A stretch of DNA of 64,000 bases from Spiroplasma culicicola AES-1 (GTDB lineage Bacteria > Bacillota_I > Bacilli_A > Mycoplasmatales > Mycoplasmataceae), in the NCBI RefSeq assembly GCF_000565175.1, contig NZ_CP006681.1, positions 310,001 through 374,000 of the forward strand, written 5' to 3'. Positions within the stretch are counted from its first letter, which is position 1. The number at the start of each line of letters is the position of its first letter. The notes beneath the pieces were generated by a model. It did no database searches. It was not told the DNA's origin and worked only from the letters and a program-made list of their open reading frames with translations. The translations under genes were made by a program, and so were the position numbers. Of this stretch, positions 49,988 to 60,224 are shown in pieces.

Positions 49988-51826
49988 ATGAAAGTATTAT
50001 TAGTTTTATTAAGTACTGTGAGTTTAGGAGTTGGTGCAACAGCTCCATTAGTGAGTAATATTAATGCTAATGTCTATGTTAATCCCATTGTTATTAGTCA
50101 TAGAAAAAATATGGAAATAGCAATAAATGATAAAACATTAACATTTGCAGATGGATTTTTTCTTTATGAGCAAGTAGATGACATGATTTACAAAATTGTT
50201 GATGAAGAATATTTATATAGTTATATGAATACTGTGTATTCATTACATAGTAAATTATTATCCCTTATTAATAGTGAATATGAACAAAATAAATTAGAAG
50301 AACAGAGAATTTTGATTGAACAAACAATGTTAAATTGAAGTAATGATGAAAGTATAAGTGAACTATTGTCAATATATAAAAAGCAGTCAAGCGAAGAAAA
50401 AGAAGTTGCTGCAAAAATTTTCTATGCATATAATCAAAGTAGTTCAAAACTGATGATTGAAGATTTAGAAATTTTTCAAGAATATAAAATTCTAAATATC
50501 CAAGCTTCAACTGCAATTGCAAGTTTAGAAAATCAATTAGAATTACATAAAACAAGTTTAAAAGTATGAGAAGATACTTTAAAATGACAAGAAGAATTAG
50601 TAAGAATTTATGATAATTTAATTAACAAAGCAAAAGAATTAGAGAGCCAATTTATGGATGTGTTTAATTCAGTACTTGCAACACCAGAAGCATTTTTTAA
50701 ACATATGTTAGAGAAAAAGAATGAGATTTTGGAACCACTTGTAGATAAATTTTTAGATGGAAGTGTAGCAAAATTAGAAGAATTGATGGAAGATGTGACA
50801 AACAGAGAACAAAACCCTGATAAAAAAATTGAAGATTGAGTATTGGTTGGAGAAAATTCAGATCCTTGAGATCCTAATGAAGGAAGCCCAACTGAAATTT
50901 CAACTGAACAACTAGCGCAAGCATCTGATAATCAAGTTGAATTAAGAATTAAAAATGAGTTAACAGGTGAAGAGACTGCTGAAGAGAAACAACAAAAAGT
51001 TTTTAATATTGTAAAAGATGTTGTAGGAGAAATTTATAGAATTGAAGATATTCTATTTTCATCTTTACATCAGAGTTCACAAAAATTCTTTGAATTCGTA
51101 AATAACCAGATTCCAAGATTGTCAAATGATGTAAAAGACGCTTTTAAAAAAAATGGAATTCCAATTGAAACAAAGTTTGATGAAGCAATTCAAACAGCAT
51201 TAGATATTACAAATGCTCTTGCAGATCAAGTTTTAAGCATTTTATCTCCAAAGAATGAAATCTTTGGACAAATTAAAGAATTAGCATTTGCTACATTTGA
51301 TACAATTGAAGACTGGTATAAAACAATTTCTGTTGCAAAAAAATCAAGTGAAGCAATTGAAGAAATAATAAAGATTAGAGATGAATATTCAACAATACCA
51401 GAAGATGTAGAAATTGATGTTGATGAAGTGTATGCAAGAATTGAAGAAACAGAAGAAGAATTAGAGAGACAAGAACAAATTTTAGAAGAAACAAATGAAA
51501 TTTTAGAAAATAGTAAATATGATATTTTAGATAAAAATTTATTAGAATGAAATGAATTTTTTGGAGATTATACAAACTATCTAGATATAATTGAGCTAAA
51601 AGAGAATAGAACAAATACTAATTTAAACCCAATAAAATATTTTAAAAAAGAACTTGAAATTTATAAAAAAAATGTAATAGAAAGACAATTTACTTTTGCA
51701 AATCTTATTAATCATGAAAATATAGGTAGTTTAAATCCAAAAGTTATTGAAATGCTAATTGAAGAAAATACAAAATTAGAAACAATTAATCAGTTTATTT
51801 TAAAACATGAAGGAGACTTTAATTAA
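49988..51826 (+). CDS. Large secreted helical protein A
   Basis: 612 aa with TGA as Trp. N-terminal signal peptide MKVLLVLLSTVSLGVGATAPLVSN without a lipobox Cys, then an almost wholly helical, acidic protein with several coiled-coil stretches (e.g. residues ~170-230, ~475-520 with ETEEELERQEQILEETNEIL) and a short Pro/Gly-containing break near 290-310. No known domain. AAGGAGG before ATG; promoter TTGGAA...TAAAAT upstream. Overlaps protein B by the TAATG junction, so both are translated as a pair. The helical two-protein secreted layout could be an adhesin, cytolysin-like pair or cytoskeletal surface component. Confidence 0.75.
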
Positions 51827-53448
51827 TGAAAAAATTACTTATTCCATTAATGTGTTTAACAGTTAGTGTACCAACTATTGGTATATTTGTGCAACAAATT
51901 AATTCAAATTCAAAATTTGACCCAATTGATAAATTTAATACTCCATATGAAATGATTGAAATTTCAAATTTGATGGACAAAGTTATATCAAATCCGCATG
52001 AATATGATGATATTCAACAAATTCAAAATTTAATGGTTCAATCAACAATTATGTTAGACGAAATTTATTCAGAATCCTTCTTTTATCAAGTTTCTACAAA
52101 AATTTCTCAAATTTTAAATTTATTTAAAGAGGAACTTGAAAGTATTGAAACTGTTGAAGGTTCAAATTTTTATCAAGATATAATGAAAAGTTCTCAATCT
52201 TTAAGTATTAATTTTAATGCTAAAATTGAAGATTTAGAAATTAAAAATCTATTTATAGATTATGAAAAGTTAAAAAGAGAAGAAGCAATTAAATTTTTTG
52301 ATATTTATGATAGAAAAATTACGAAATTAAATTTTGATTTACAATTAAAACAAAAGTCTATAAATGATTTAAATATTCGTAATGCAGAAATTGATGAAAA
52401 GTTAAAAGGTCTTTCCAAAGAAAACGAAATAATAAATGATATTTTTAAAATATTAGATTTCAATTTGAAATTAGTAGGTAAAGTTAATGAACTATATTCA
52501 AATGGAAGATCAAATATTGATGTTTACTATAATTCTGCAGAATGGCATTCAGAAAATTGAGGTCTAGCGTTTATTCCATTTTATGGAACAGGATTTAGTG
52601 TAAATTTTAAAAATAACATGAACTATGCTGTAAGAGGTATTGATACTTATATAACAACATTTCTTGATCCAAAAAGTAATAATTATAAAGAATTTTTAGA
52701 AATGCAAGAGGGTCTTCAAAATATGAGAGATCAAATTATGGCAATTGATCCAAACGAAAGTAATTGAGTTGGAGATTTATTAGGAGAAGCAGGATTAGAT
52801 GAAAGTGTTTCGAATGCATTAAATAATGGTGTTCAAAAATTAATTAATGCTTCTTCTTCTATGGGATATGTTGGTTTGGCTATAAAAACCATTAATAGTT
52901 TCTTAACAGTTGGTTTTCAAGCTAAAAGAATGGCTGAGACTTTTAAAAAGGAATTAAAGCCAGAATATACAAAAGTTGAGTTATTATTAAATGAAAATGA
53001 TAAAACAATCTCAGAGGCTTATAAAATAGTTTTAGCTACTCAAAAAGAATTATCTGAAAAATTTGATGTAAATAATAAAGAAATGCAAAAACTTAGAGAT
53101 GAATTATCAACAAATCTACAAAAAGTTGAAGATGAAAATGAAAAATTAGAGAGTTTAAAAGATGAAATGAATTTAATTAATAAAAGTTTTATTTCTAATA
53201 TGAATAATGGTATATACGCAGATAATTATTATTGATGACAAACAAATATTATTTCAGATATTGAAATAAAAAGTAAAGTAAATTCTTCATATGAAAATAT
53301 ACAAACAATTAATTTTGAAAAAAATATTGTATATAATAAGCTTTTAGATAAATTAATAAAATCAAAAATGAATCAAAATGTTATTAATAATTTAAAGACA
53401 AAACATGAATTGTCAAATCAAAATTATAACTATATAATTAATATATAA
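51826..53448 (+). CDS. Large secreted helical protein B
   Basis: 540 aa. Signal-like start MKKLLIPLMCLTVSVPTIGIF, a helical N-terminal half (~30-225), a central less helical, aromatic region (WHSENWGLAFIPFYGTGFSVNF, ~240-265), an internal hydrophobic stretch (MGYVGLAIKTINSFLTVGF, ~346-364), then a long coiled coil (~375-455). Cys at residue 10 is inside the hydrophobic core, not a normal lipobox. The hydrophobic segment between long helices is reminiscent of helical pore-forming toxins, but no family is recognised. Starts on the stop of protein A. Confidence 0.75.
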
Positions 53449-53472
53449 AATCAATGAAAGGATAAAAGAAAT

Positions 53473-54114
53473 ATGAAAAAATTATTAGCGTTATTTGGAG
53501 CATTAACTTTAACTTCTGTTAGTGCTTCAACAGTGGTTGCTTGTGGAGATCCAGATGATAATGGGGGGGGAACAACAAATCCACCTTCAACAGAAAAACA
53601 TAATTTAGATGATTTGTTTACTACAAATGAAATTAATACACTAAAAATTAATATGGGTAATAATAAAGAAGAGGAAGGCAGAGCATTTACTAATGCTGAA
53701 AAATTATTTATAGGTACAACTATTGAAGTATTAGATTTAAATTATGTTGATAATTCTTCACCTAAAGGGCAAAAATTTAAAGATATTGGGGTTTCAGAAA
53801 CAAATTGATCTAATAGTTTAGAAGCAATGCCAAAAACTCTACTTGAAAATAATGAACAAAGTTTTATGCAACTGATTGATATTATAAATTTATATGATGA
53901 AAATGAAGTAGTTATTGATCCAACAACTGGGGGTTCAGTGCAAACATTTTCAAATTATGAAGTAAAATTAAACTTTAATTACTCTTATTTAAAAGAAGCA
54001 AATAAAGATAAAAGTTGATATGAAAATACAGAAAAACTTATTGAAAAAGTAAATGAAGGTGAAATTTCTGTAATAATATCTGAACTAGTTGTTACATGAT
54101 ATGACTTTAGCTAA
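53473..54114 (+). CDS. Lipoprotein with G8 tract, copy 1
   Basis: 213 aa. Lipobox MKKLLALFGALTLTSVSASTVVAC, Cys at residue 24, followed by GDPDDNGGGTTNPPSTEK. GGG is encoded inside a run of eight G (53563-53570), so slippage would frameshift the protein early. The rest is a small mixed domain ending in WYDFS. Very similar in layout to copy 2 downstream and clearly a tandem duplicate. AAAGG before ATG. Confidence 0.82.
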
Positions 54115-54117
54115 TTT

Positions 54118-54150
54118 TTTAAACAAGAGAACATAATTCTCTTGTTTTAT
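54118..54150 (+). terminator. Terminator after lipoprotein copy 1
   Basis: AAACAAGAGAA / TTCTCTTGTTTT stem-loop; nearly duplicated at 54857. Confidence 0.85.
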
Positions 54151-54227
54151 TTATAAAATAAAGATAATCAAAAAACTTAATAGATTATATAATTACTATA
54201 TAGAATGAGTGAAAGGATAAAAGTAAA

Positions 54228-54854
54228 ATGAAAAAATTATTAACGTTATTTGGAGCATTAAGTTTAACTTCTGTAAGTGCTTCAACAGTGGTCGCTTGTG
54301 GAGATCCAGATGATAATGGGGGGGGAACAACAAATCCACCTTCAACAGAAAAGTATAATTTAGATGATTTGTTTGACAATAACATTATTCCAAGTCTAGA
54401 GGTAAACTGAGAAAATACTGAAGGAAGAAAGTATATGAATGCACAAACATTATTTTTACAATCTGTAACTAAAATTTTAGAGCAAAATTATGAAAAAAAT
54501 GGCTCAGAGAAAGCAAAAATGTTTAGCGACATTGGAGTTGGAGAAGATGCATGAGGAAATAGTTTAAGAAATTTGACTTATTTTTATAAAGATAATCCTC
54601 AAGAGGATTTTACTAAAATAATTAATGATTCTTTAGAAATGTATAATCCAGATAATAGTGGTACAGAACCAAATATTGAAACTCAAATAGTTCAAAATTA
54701 TGAATTTAAAATGGACTTCAATTATGTTTCTTTATTAGAGGCAAATAAAGTATCAAATTCTGAAAATGCAACTAAACTTATAAGTAAAGTTAATGAAGGA
54801 AAAATTTCAATAACAATTGAAACATTGAATATTACATGATATGACTTTAGCTAA
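54228..54854 (+). CDS. Lipoprotein with G8 tract, copy 2
   Basis: 208 aa. Same signal, lipobox and linker as copy 1 (GDPDDNGGGTTNPPSTEKYNLDDLF); the eight-G run is at 54318-54325. The central parts of the two copies diverge, while the C-terminus again ends TWYDFS. GAAAGG before ATG; a TATAAT-like TATATAATTACTAT upstream suggests its own promoter. Surface exposed; function unknown. Confidence 0.82.
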
Positions 54855-54856
54855 AT

Positions 54857-54890
54857 TTTTAAACAAGAGAACATAGTTCTCTTGTTTTAG
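54857..54890 (+). terminator. Terminator after lipoprotein copy 2
   Basis: AAACAAGAGAAC / GTTCTCTTGTTTT stem-loop. Confidence 0.85.
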
Positions 54891-54951
54891 TTTGAATTTA
54901 ATAAAACATTCTAAAATAATACTCATAAAACCCCAATAAATAATGTTATGT

Positions 54952-54957
54952 TATAAT
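54952..54957 (+). promoter_or_regulatory. -10 element of ffh
   Basis: TATAAT in TTATGTTATAATTATC, 28 nt before ATG. Confidence 0.55.
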
Positions 54958-54984
54958 TATCAAGATGATTGGAGTGAACTATTT

Positions 54985-56331
54985 ATGGGATTTGGAGATT
55001 TTTTAGCCAATAGAATGAAAAAATCTATTGAAAAAAATTTAAAAAAAACCACTTTAACAGAAGACAACATTAAAGAAGTCTTACGAGAAATTCGTCTAGC
55101 TTTATTAGAAGCTGACGTTAATATTGAAGTTGTTAAAAAATTTATAAAACAAGTTGAACAAAAAGCAGTTGGAGAATATATTCAACAAGGTGTAAGAGCT
55201 GACCAACAAATGATTAAACTAGTTCATGAAGAATTAGTAAACATTTTAGGTAAAGTAAATTCACCTTTAGAAATTAATAAAAAACCATCAATTATTATGA
55301 TGGCTGGATTACAAGGAGCTGGAAAAACTACAACTGTAGGAAAACTAGCACACTTAATTACAAAAAAACATAAGAAAAAAGTATTAATGGTTGGATTAGA
55401 TATTTACAGACCTGGAGCCATTGATCAATTAGTAGAATTAGGTCAAAAAAATGGTTTAGATACTTTTGAAAAAGGTAAGCAAGATCCAGTAAAAACTGCA
55501 AAACAAGCAGTTGATTATGCTCAAGAAAATGGCTATGAAGTAATTATTTTAGATACTGCTGGGCGTTTACAAATTGATAAAGATTTAATGAAAGAATTAA
55601 ATGAAATTAGAAAAGCAGTCTCTCCTCAAGAAATCATCTTAACAGTTGATGGAATGACTGGACAAGATATTATCAATGTTAGTCAAGAGTTTGACAAGAT
55701 TCTAAAATTAAGTGGAGTTATTGTTACAAAACTTGATGGTGATGCAAGAGGGGGAGCAACTCTTTCAATTAGAGATATCACAAACTTACCAATTAAATTT
55801 ATTGGTGAAGGTGAAGGAATTACAGCCTTAGCAGAATTTCACCCAAAACGTATGGCTGATCGTATTTTGGGAATGGGAGATGTTGAAACTTTATTTGAAA
55901 AAGCAGCGGATGTTGTTGATCAAAGAACCATGGAAAAAACCATGAAACGTATGTTTGCTGGACAATTTGACTTAGAAGATTTAAGAAATCAATTAGAGCA
56001 AGTTGCAAAAATGGGAAATCTTGGAGGAATCATGAAAATGATTCCTGGAATGAATGGGCGAATTTCTGAAGAACAAGTAAATCAAGCACAACATCGTTTA
56101 GTAGTTGCTTCAATTTTAATGGACTCAATGACTTTAAAAGAAAGAAGAGATCCAAGAATTTTAAAAGCAATTAATCGTAAAAAAAGAATTATTCAAGGTT
56201 CAGGAAGAAGCGAAAAAGAATTTAATGATCTTTTAAACCAATTTGATAAAGGTAAAAAACAAGTTCTTGAAATGACAAAACAATTAAAATCTGGAAGAAT
56301 GCCAAATCTTGGTGGAATGAAATTTAGATAA
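54985..56331 (+). CDS. ffh: Signal recognition particle GTPase Ffh
   Basis: 448 aa. N domain, then G domain with GLQGAGKTTTVGKLA near residue 107, DTAGRLQIDKDL near 190, VTKLDGDARGGA near 247; Met-rich M domain (GNLGGIMKMIPGMNG near 348) for 4.5S RNA and signal peptides. Start at ATG 54985 after GGAG. Its stop overlaps the SDR gene start. Confidence 0.96.
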   Translation: MGFGDFLANRMKKSIEKNLKKTTLTEDNIKEVLREIRLALLEADVNIEVVKKFIKQVEQKAVGEYIQQGVRADQQMIKLVHEELVNILGKVNSPLEINKKPSIIMMAGLQGAGKTTTVGKLAHLITKKHKKKVLMVGLDIYRPGAIDQLVELGQKNGLDTFEKGKQDPVKTAKQAVDYAQENGYEVIILDTAGRLQIDKDLMKELNEIRKAVSPQEIILTVDGMTGQDIINVSQEFDKILKLSGVIVTKLDGDARGGATLSIRDITNLPIKFIGEGEGITALAEFHPKRMADRILGMGDVETLFEKAADVVDQRTMEKTMKRMFAGQFDLEDLRNQLEQVAKMGNLGGIMKMIPGMNGRISEEQVNQAQHRLVVASILMDSMTLKERRDPRILKAINRKKRIIQGSGRSEKEFNDLLNQFDKGKKQVLEMTKQLKSGRMPNLGGMKFR

Positions 56332-57050
56332 TGAAAAAACTAATTGCAATAACTGGTGCTTCATCAGGGATTGGAAAAGAACTGGCAATTAAATTTAACC
56401 AATTGGGACATCCATTATTATTAATGGCAAGAAGAGTTGAACTACTTGAACAATTAAACTTAGACAATTGCATATGTGCATCAGTTGATGTACGCAATTT
56501 TGAACAATTTAAAGAAGCAATTAAATCAGCAGAAATTAAATATGGCCCAGTGGATTGTTTAATTAATAATGCAGGAATAATGCCCTTAGATAAAATTTAT
56601 AATTTAAGTTTAGAAACTCAACATGAAATGGTAGATATTAATGTTAAAGGTGTATTAAATGGGATTAATATTGTTGTCAATGATATGAAAGATAGAAAAA
56701 CTGGAACAATTATTAATATAAGCAGTGTTGCTGGAAGATATACAAGTGAAAATCGTGTTGTTTATAATGGAACAAAATTTGCAGTTCATGCGATCAGTGA
56801 ATCTGCAAGAAAAGAATTAGCTGCTTTTAATATTAGAGTATTGACAATTGCACCAGCTTTAGTTGATACAAATTTGATTGATTCAACAGTTAATCAAGAA
56901 GTAATTAAAAATTATGATCAATGAAAAAAGGATTTAGATGGGGGATTAACTTCACAAGAAGTTGCAGAAGTTATTACTTATGCTTATAATTTACCCCAGC
57001 ATATTTCCTTAAAAGAAATTGTATTATCTGCAACAAAACAAGCAATATAA
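56331..57050 (+). CDS. Short-chain dehydrogenase/reductase
   Basis: 239 aa. Rossmann glycine motif TGASSGIGKEL at residue 7, NNAGIMP near 82, and catalytic Ser/Tyr-x3-Lys in NISSVAGRY...VYNGTKFAVHA near 138-157. NAD(P)-dependent oxidoreductase, substrate unknown; closest in style to YdfG/serine 3-dehydrogenase-like SDRs. Translationally coupled to ffh by TAATG. Confidence 0.9.
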
Positions 57051-57052
57051 AA

Positions 57053-57084
57053 ATAAAAAAATTAGGTTTGAACCTAATTTTTTT
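57053..57084. terminator. Bidirectional terminator
   Basis: AAAAATTAGGTT TGA AACCTAATTTTTTT stem-loop between convergent genes; the minus-strand gene stops at its edge. Confidence 0.85.
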
Positions 57085-57988
57085 ATTTTTTCTTAGTTGG
57101 TATTTTTTTAACTTTAACTTCTTCTTCTTTAATAGCTTGAAGTCTTCTGTTTGCTTCTTCAATTGTTTTTTGAGTAGCTTCTAATTCAACTCTACGTTTT
57201 TCTTTTTCTTTAATTTTATTTCATAATCCAGCTTTCATTGAATCACTCATTAATAGAACCATTACCATAGCTATATTAAATAAATCATCAATTACTTTTG
57301 CTACATGTTTTTTTTCTTTATCAGTTAATGAATCTGATTTATATTTTTCAATTGCTTCAACATCTTTAAAGTATTGTTGCGCAAATTCTTCCCCAAATTT
57401 TTGAAATAAGATTGCTTGTCCTTCATGTAAGAATAAAGCAATATTTTTAAATAGATTCAATTTATGTTCCACATCTTGAGGTGTGGCTGCTCTATATTGA
57501 AGAATAATATTGTTAATTCTATCATCGTGATATTGATCAACGATTTCTTCAACAACAACTCTTGTTCCTTGACTAACTAATTTTAAAACTCGTTTTTTAT
57601 CTGCAATTTCTGCTTCAATAAACTTGTAATTCATTGCATTAATGTATTTTTGAATACGTAAAGGTAAGATATACATGTCATATGCAATATATTCTGAATA
57701 TCTTCATTTTCTAGCAACGATTTGAGTTACGATATTGTAAACCATTTCTAAAATTGTTAAGTTTAAAGTTCTTTCATTAATTTTAAATTCTAATTTGTTT
57801 AATCTTAGCAATTGATAGTATTCGTATCCATAATATTCCATACTAATCATATTAAAGTATGTTTGAATAGTTGAGTTATTCATGATTGCAGAATATGAAA
57901 ATTGAATATCTGGTACCAATGCATCAATGATGTTTTCAAACTGTGGTCTATAATCTAAAACAGATTGAAATTGTTTTTTTTCAGCCAT
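57083..57988 (-). CDS. Unknown helical cytoplasmic protein
   Basis: 301 aa. Predominantly helical, with a Tyr-rich N-terminal third (YYGYEYYQLLRLNKLEF) and a C-terminal coiled coil (KIKEKEKRRVELEATQKTIEEANRRLQ) ending in a lysine tail (KKIPTKKKK). No motif recognised, no signal. GGAGGAATT before ATG 57988. Two TGA Trp codons inside. Monocistronic. Confidence 0.72.
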
Positions 57989-58089
57989 AATAATTCCTCC
58001 AAAATCTTTAGATATACATATTTTACCATAGTTTTATTCTTTTTTATTGCGAATTGGTATATCATAAAGAGGTAGGGGTGGGTTTATTT

Positions 58090-58554
58090 ATGAAAATAAA
58101 GGTAATGTGTTTCAACAAAATTTCGAGTGAATTTAGTGATGCTTACAGTTTTTTTGTTGAAAAAATTAATAAAGTTGCAGATCTTGAAGTTATTGAAATT
58201 CCTGAAGTAAATTTAGGAGATATTAAATCAAATAGAGTAAAAAATGAAGAAACTCTTCTAAAAAAGATGGATGAGTTAAAAGATTTTGAAATATTTTTAT
58301 TAGATATCAATGCAAGACAATATACTTCAAACGATTTTGCAAAAGCAATTGAAAAAAATAAAGATTTTAAAGGGGCCAAAATGGCTTTTATAATTGGCCC
58401 AAGTGATGGGTTTAGCGTTGAGTTTAGAATTAAATTTACCAATAAAATTAGTTTTGGACCAATGACTTTCCCATACAGTTTAATTAGAACAATGCTTGTT
58501 GAACAAATATATCGTTCATTCAAAATAATTCGCAATGAACCATATCATAAATAG
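58090..58554 (+). CDS. rlmH: 23S rRNA (pseudouridine1915-N3)-methyltransferase RlmH
   Basis: 154 aa. SPOUT fold: AFIIGPSDGFSVEF near residue 98 and the diagnostic C-terminus KISFGPMTFPYSLIRTMLVEQIYRSFKIIRNEPYHK. Methylates pseudouridine 1915 in helix 69. Start at ATG 58090, with GGGGTGGG upstream; in-frame GTG/TTG codons upstream lie before the SD. Confidence 0.95.
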   Translation: MKIKVMCFNKISSEFSDAYSFFVEKINKVADLEVIEIPEVNLGDIKSNRVKNEETLLKKMDELKDFEIFLLDINARQYTSNDFAKAIEKNKDFKGAKMAFIIGPSDGFSVEFRIKFTNKISFGPMTFPYSLIRTMLVEQIYRSFKIIRNEPYHK

Positions 58555-58566
58555 TTAAATAAGCCA

Positions 58567-58600
58567 ATAAAAAAGCAACTTTATTTGGTTGCTTTTTTTG
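58567..58600 (+). terminator. Terminator after rlmH
   Basis: AAAAAAGCAAC TTTATTT GGTTGCTTTTTT stem-loop. Confidence 0.88.
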
Positions 58601-58653
58601 ACTTATTTTAATTTAAAGATAAAATAGATTGTATGTTAGAGGTGATTAAATAT

Positions 58654-59607
58654 ATGGATAAATCTACTTTCAATTGATTTCCAGGACACATGAATAAAAG
58701 TATTAAGGAAATTGAATCAAAAATCGCTATTGTTGATTTAGTGATTGAAATTGTGGATGCAAGAGCACCATTTTCAACACAAAATCCTTTATTTAGAAAA
58801 ATTTTAAGTAAAAGACCAAGGCTAATTGTAATGTCAAAAGGAGATTTGGCTGATAATCAAGTTACTAAAGATTGAATTGATTATTTTACAGAAACTGGAA
58901 ATAGTACTTATTTAATCAAAGGAAAAGAACAAAACATTTATTCTGATATTTTGAAATTGATTAATTTAATGACAAAAGAAAAACAACTTAAAGATAAAGC
59001 TCGTGGGATTGAAAAACCTCAATTAAATGTTTTAGTTGTAGGAATTCCAAATGTGGGAAAATCAACAGTCATTTCAAAACTATCAAAAGGAAAACATTTA
59101 AAAATTGGCAATAAACCAGGAGTTACTAGGGGATTGCAAAGAATTGTAATGACAGAAAATATCACTTTAATTGATACTCCAGGAATTTTGCCAGCACGTT
59201 TTGAAAATGAAACAATTGCATGTAATTGTGCTGCAACTAACTCAATTAGATTAGATGTTGTGCCCAAAGAAAGATTTGCAACAAAATTAATGAGATATAT
59301 TTACAATTCATATCCTTCATTAATTGAAAATACTTATAAAATCAATAAAAATATTTTAAGACCAATTAACTATGATGATACTTTTAAAATATTTGAAGAA
59401 ATTGCAAAACGTAGTAAATTTATGATTTTAGATGAAATACCAGATGTTGAAAGAACAATTGAATTATTTGTTCATGATTTAATCAATAATAATTTTGGAA
59501 AAATTTCATATGAAAAACCAATTGAAGTAGATCACACAAGTTTATTATCAGTTGAAGCAGAGGATTTAGATGCAACAATAGAGAGTGACTTAACAGTAGA
59601 ATGATAG
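58654..59607 (+). CDS. rbgA: Ribosome biogenesis GTPase RbgA (YlqF)
   Basis: 317 aa. Circularly permuted G domain: G4 SKGD near residue 62 precedes G1 GIPNVGKSTVI near 130 and G3 DTPGILPA near 176; opens FNWFPGHMNKSIKEI as RbgA does. Needed for late 50S assembly. TGA at 59602 is Trp, so the stop is TAG 59605-59607 and the gene overlaps rnhB by 7 nt. Confidence 0.94.
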
Positions 59608-60221
59608 ATAATCATCGTTATCAATTTGATGTTGACTTGAAAAAACAACATCAAATTGAATATATTTCGGGAAGTGATGAGGTTGGAAGAGGAGCAATGG
59701 CAGGACCAATTGTTGTTGCAAGTGTAATTTTAAAATCAGATTACTTCAATCCGTTAATTAAAGATTCTAAAAAATTAACGCAAAAACAACGTGAAGGTTT
59801 ATACCAAGAAATTATTGACAATTGTATAGCATATTCTATTAAAGAATATAGTGCTCAAATTGTAGATCAGTTAAATCCTAAAGCCACTAGTGTTTTGGGA
59901 ATGAAAGAATCAATTAAAGACTTACAAATTAAACCTCAACTTTGTTTGATTGATGGAGAAAATGTTATGCTTGAAGATTATCAAACTTTAAAAATAATTA
60001 AAGGTGATAATATCAGTCAATCAATTGCTGCTGCAAGTATTATTGCCAAAGTTTTTAGAGATAATATTATGAAAAAGTATGATATAACATATCAGGGATA
60101 CAATTTCAAAAAGCACAAAGGATATTGTACTCGAGAGCATATTGAACAAGTAATTAAATTAGGTGTTTTAGAAATTCACAGAAAGAGTTATAAGCCTATA
60201 GCTCAAATAGAGGAGAACTAA
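59601..60221 (+). CDS. rnhB: Ribonuclease HII
   Basis: 206 aa. GSDEVGRGAMAGPIVVASVIL near residue 24 (catalytic Asp-Glu), DSKKLTQKQR near 54, and Asp in CLIDGEN near 116. Removes RNA from DNA hybrids and misincorporated ribonucleotides. rbgA-rnhB is the Bacillus order. Confidence 0.95.
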   Translation: MIDNHRYQFDVDLKKQHQIEYISGSDEVGRGAMAGPIVVASVILKSDYFNPLIKDSKKLTQKQREGLYQEIIDNCIAYSIKEYSAQIVDQLNPKATSVLGMKESIKDLQIKPQLCLIDGENVMLEDYQTLKIIKGDNISQSIAAASIIAKVFRDNIMKKYDITYQGYNFKKHKGYCTREHIEQVIKLGVLEIHRKSYKPIAQIEEN

Positions 60222-60224
60222 AAA

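Noticed and set aside
54190-54210. AATTACTATATAGAATGAG before lipoprotein copy 2 as a fourth recA-type module
   Set aside because: Lacks the ACGAT core, and the distance to the start codon differs.
54943-54984. Upstream ATG for ffh adding 14 residues
   Set aside because: It overlaps the predicted -10 TATAAT; ATG 54985 has the GGAG and the conserved Ffh start.
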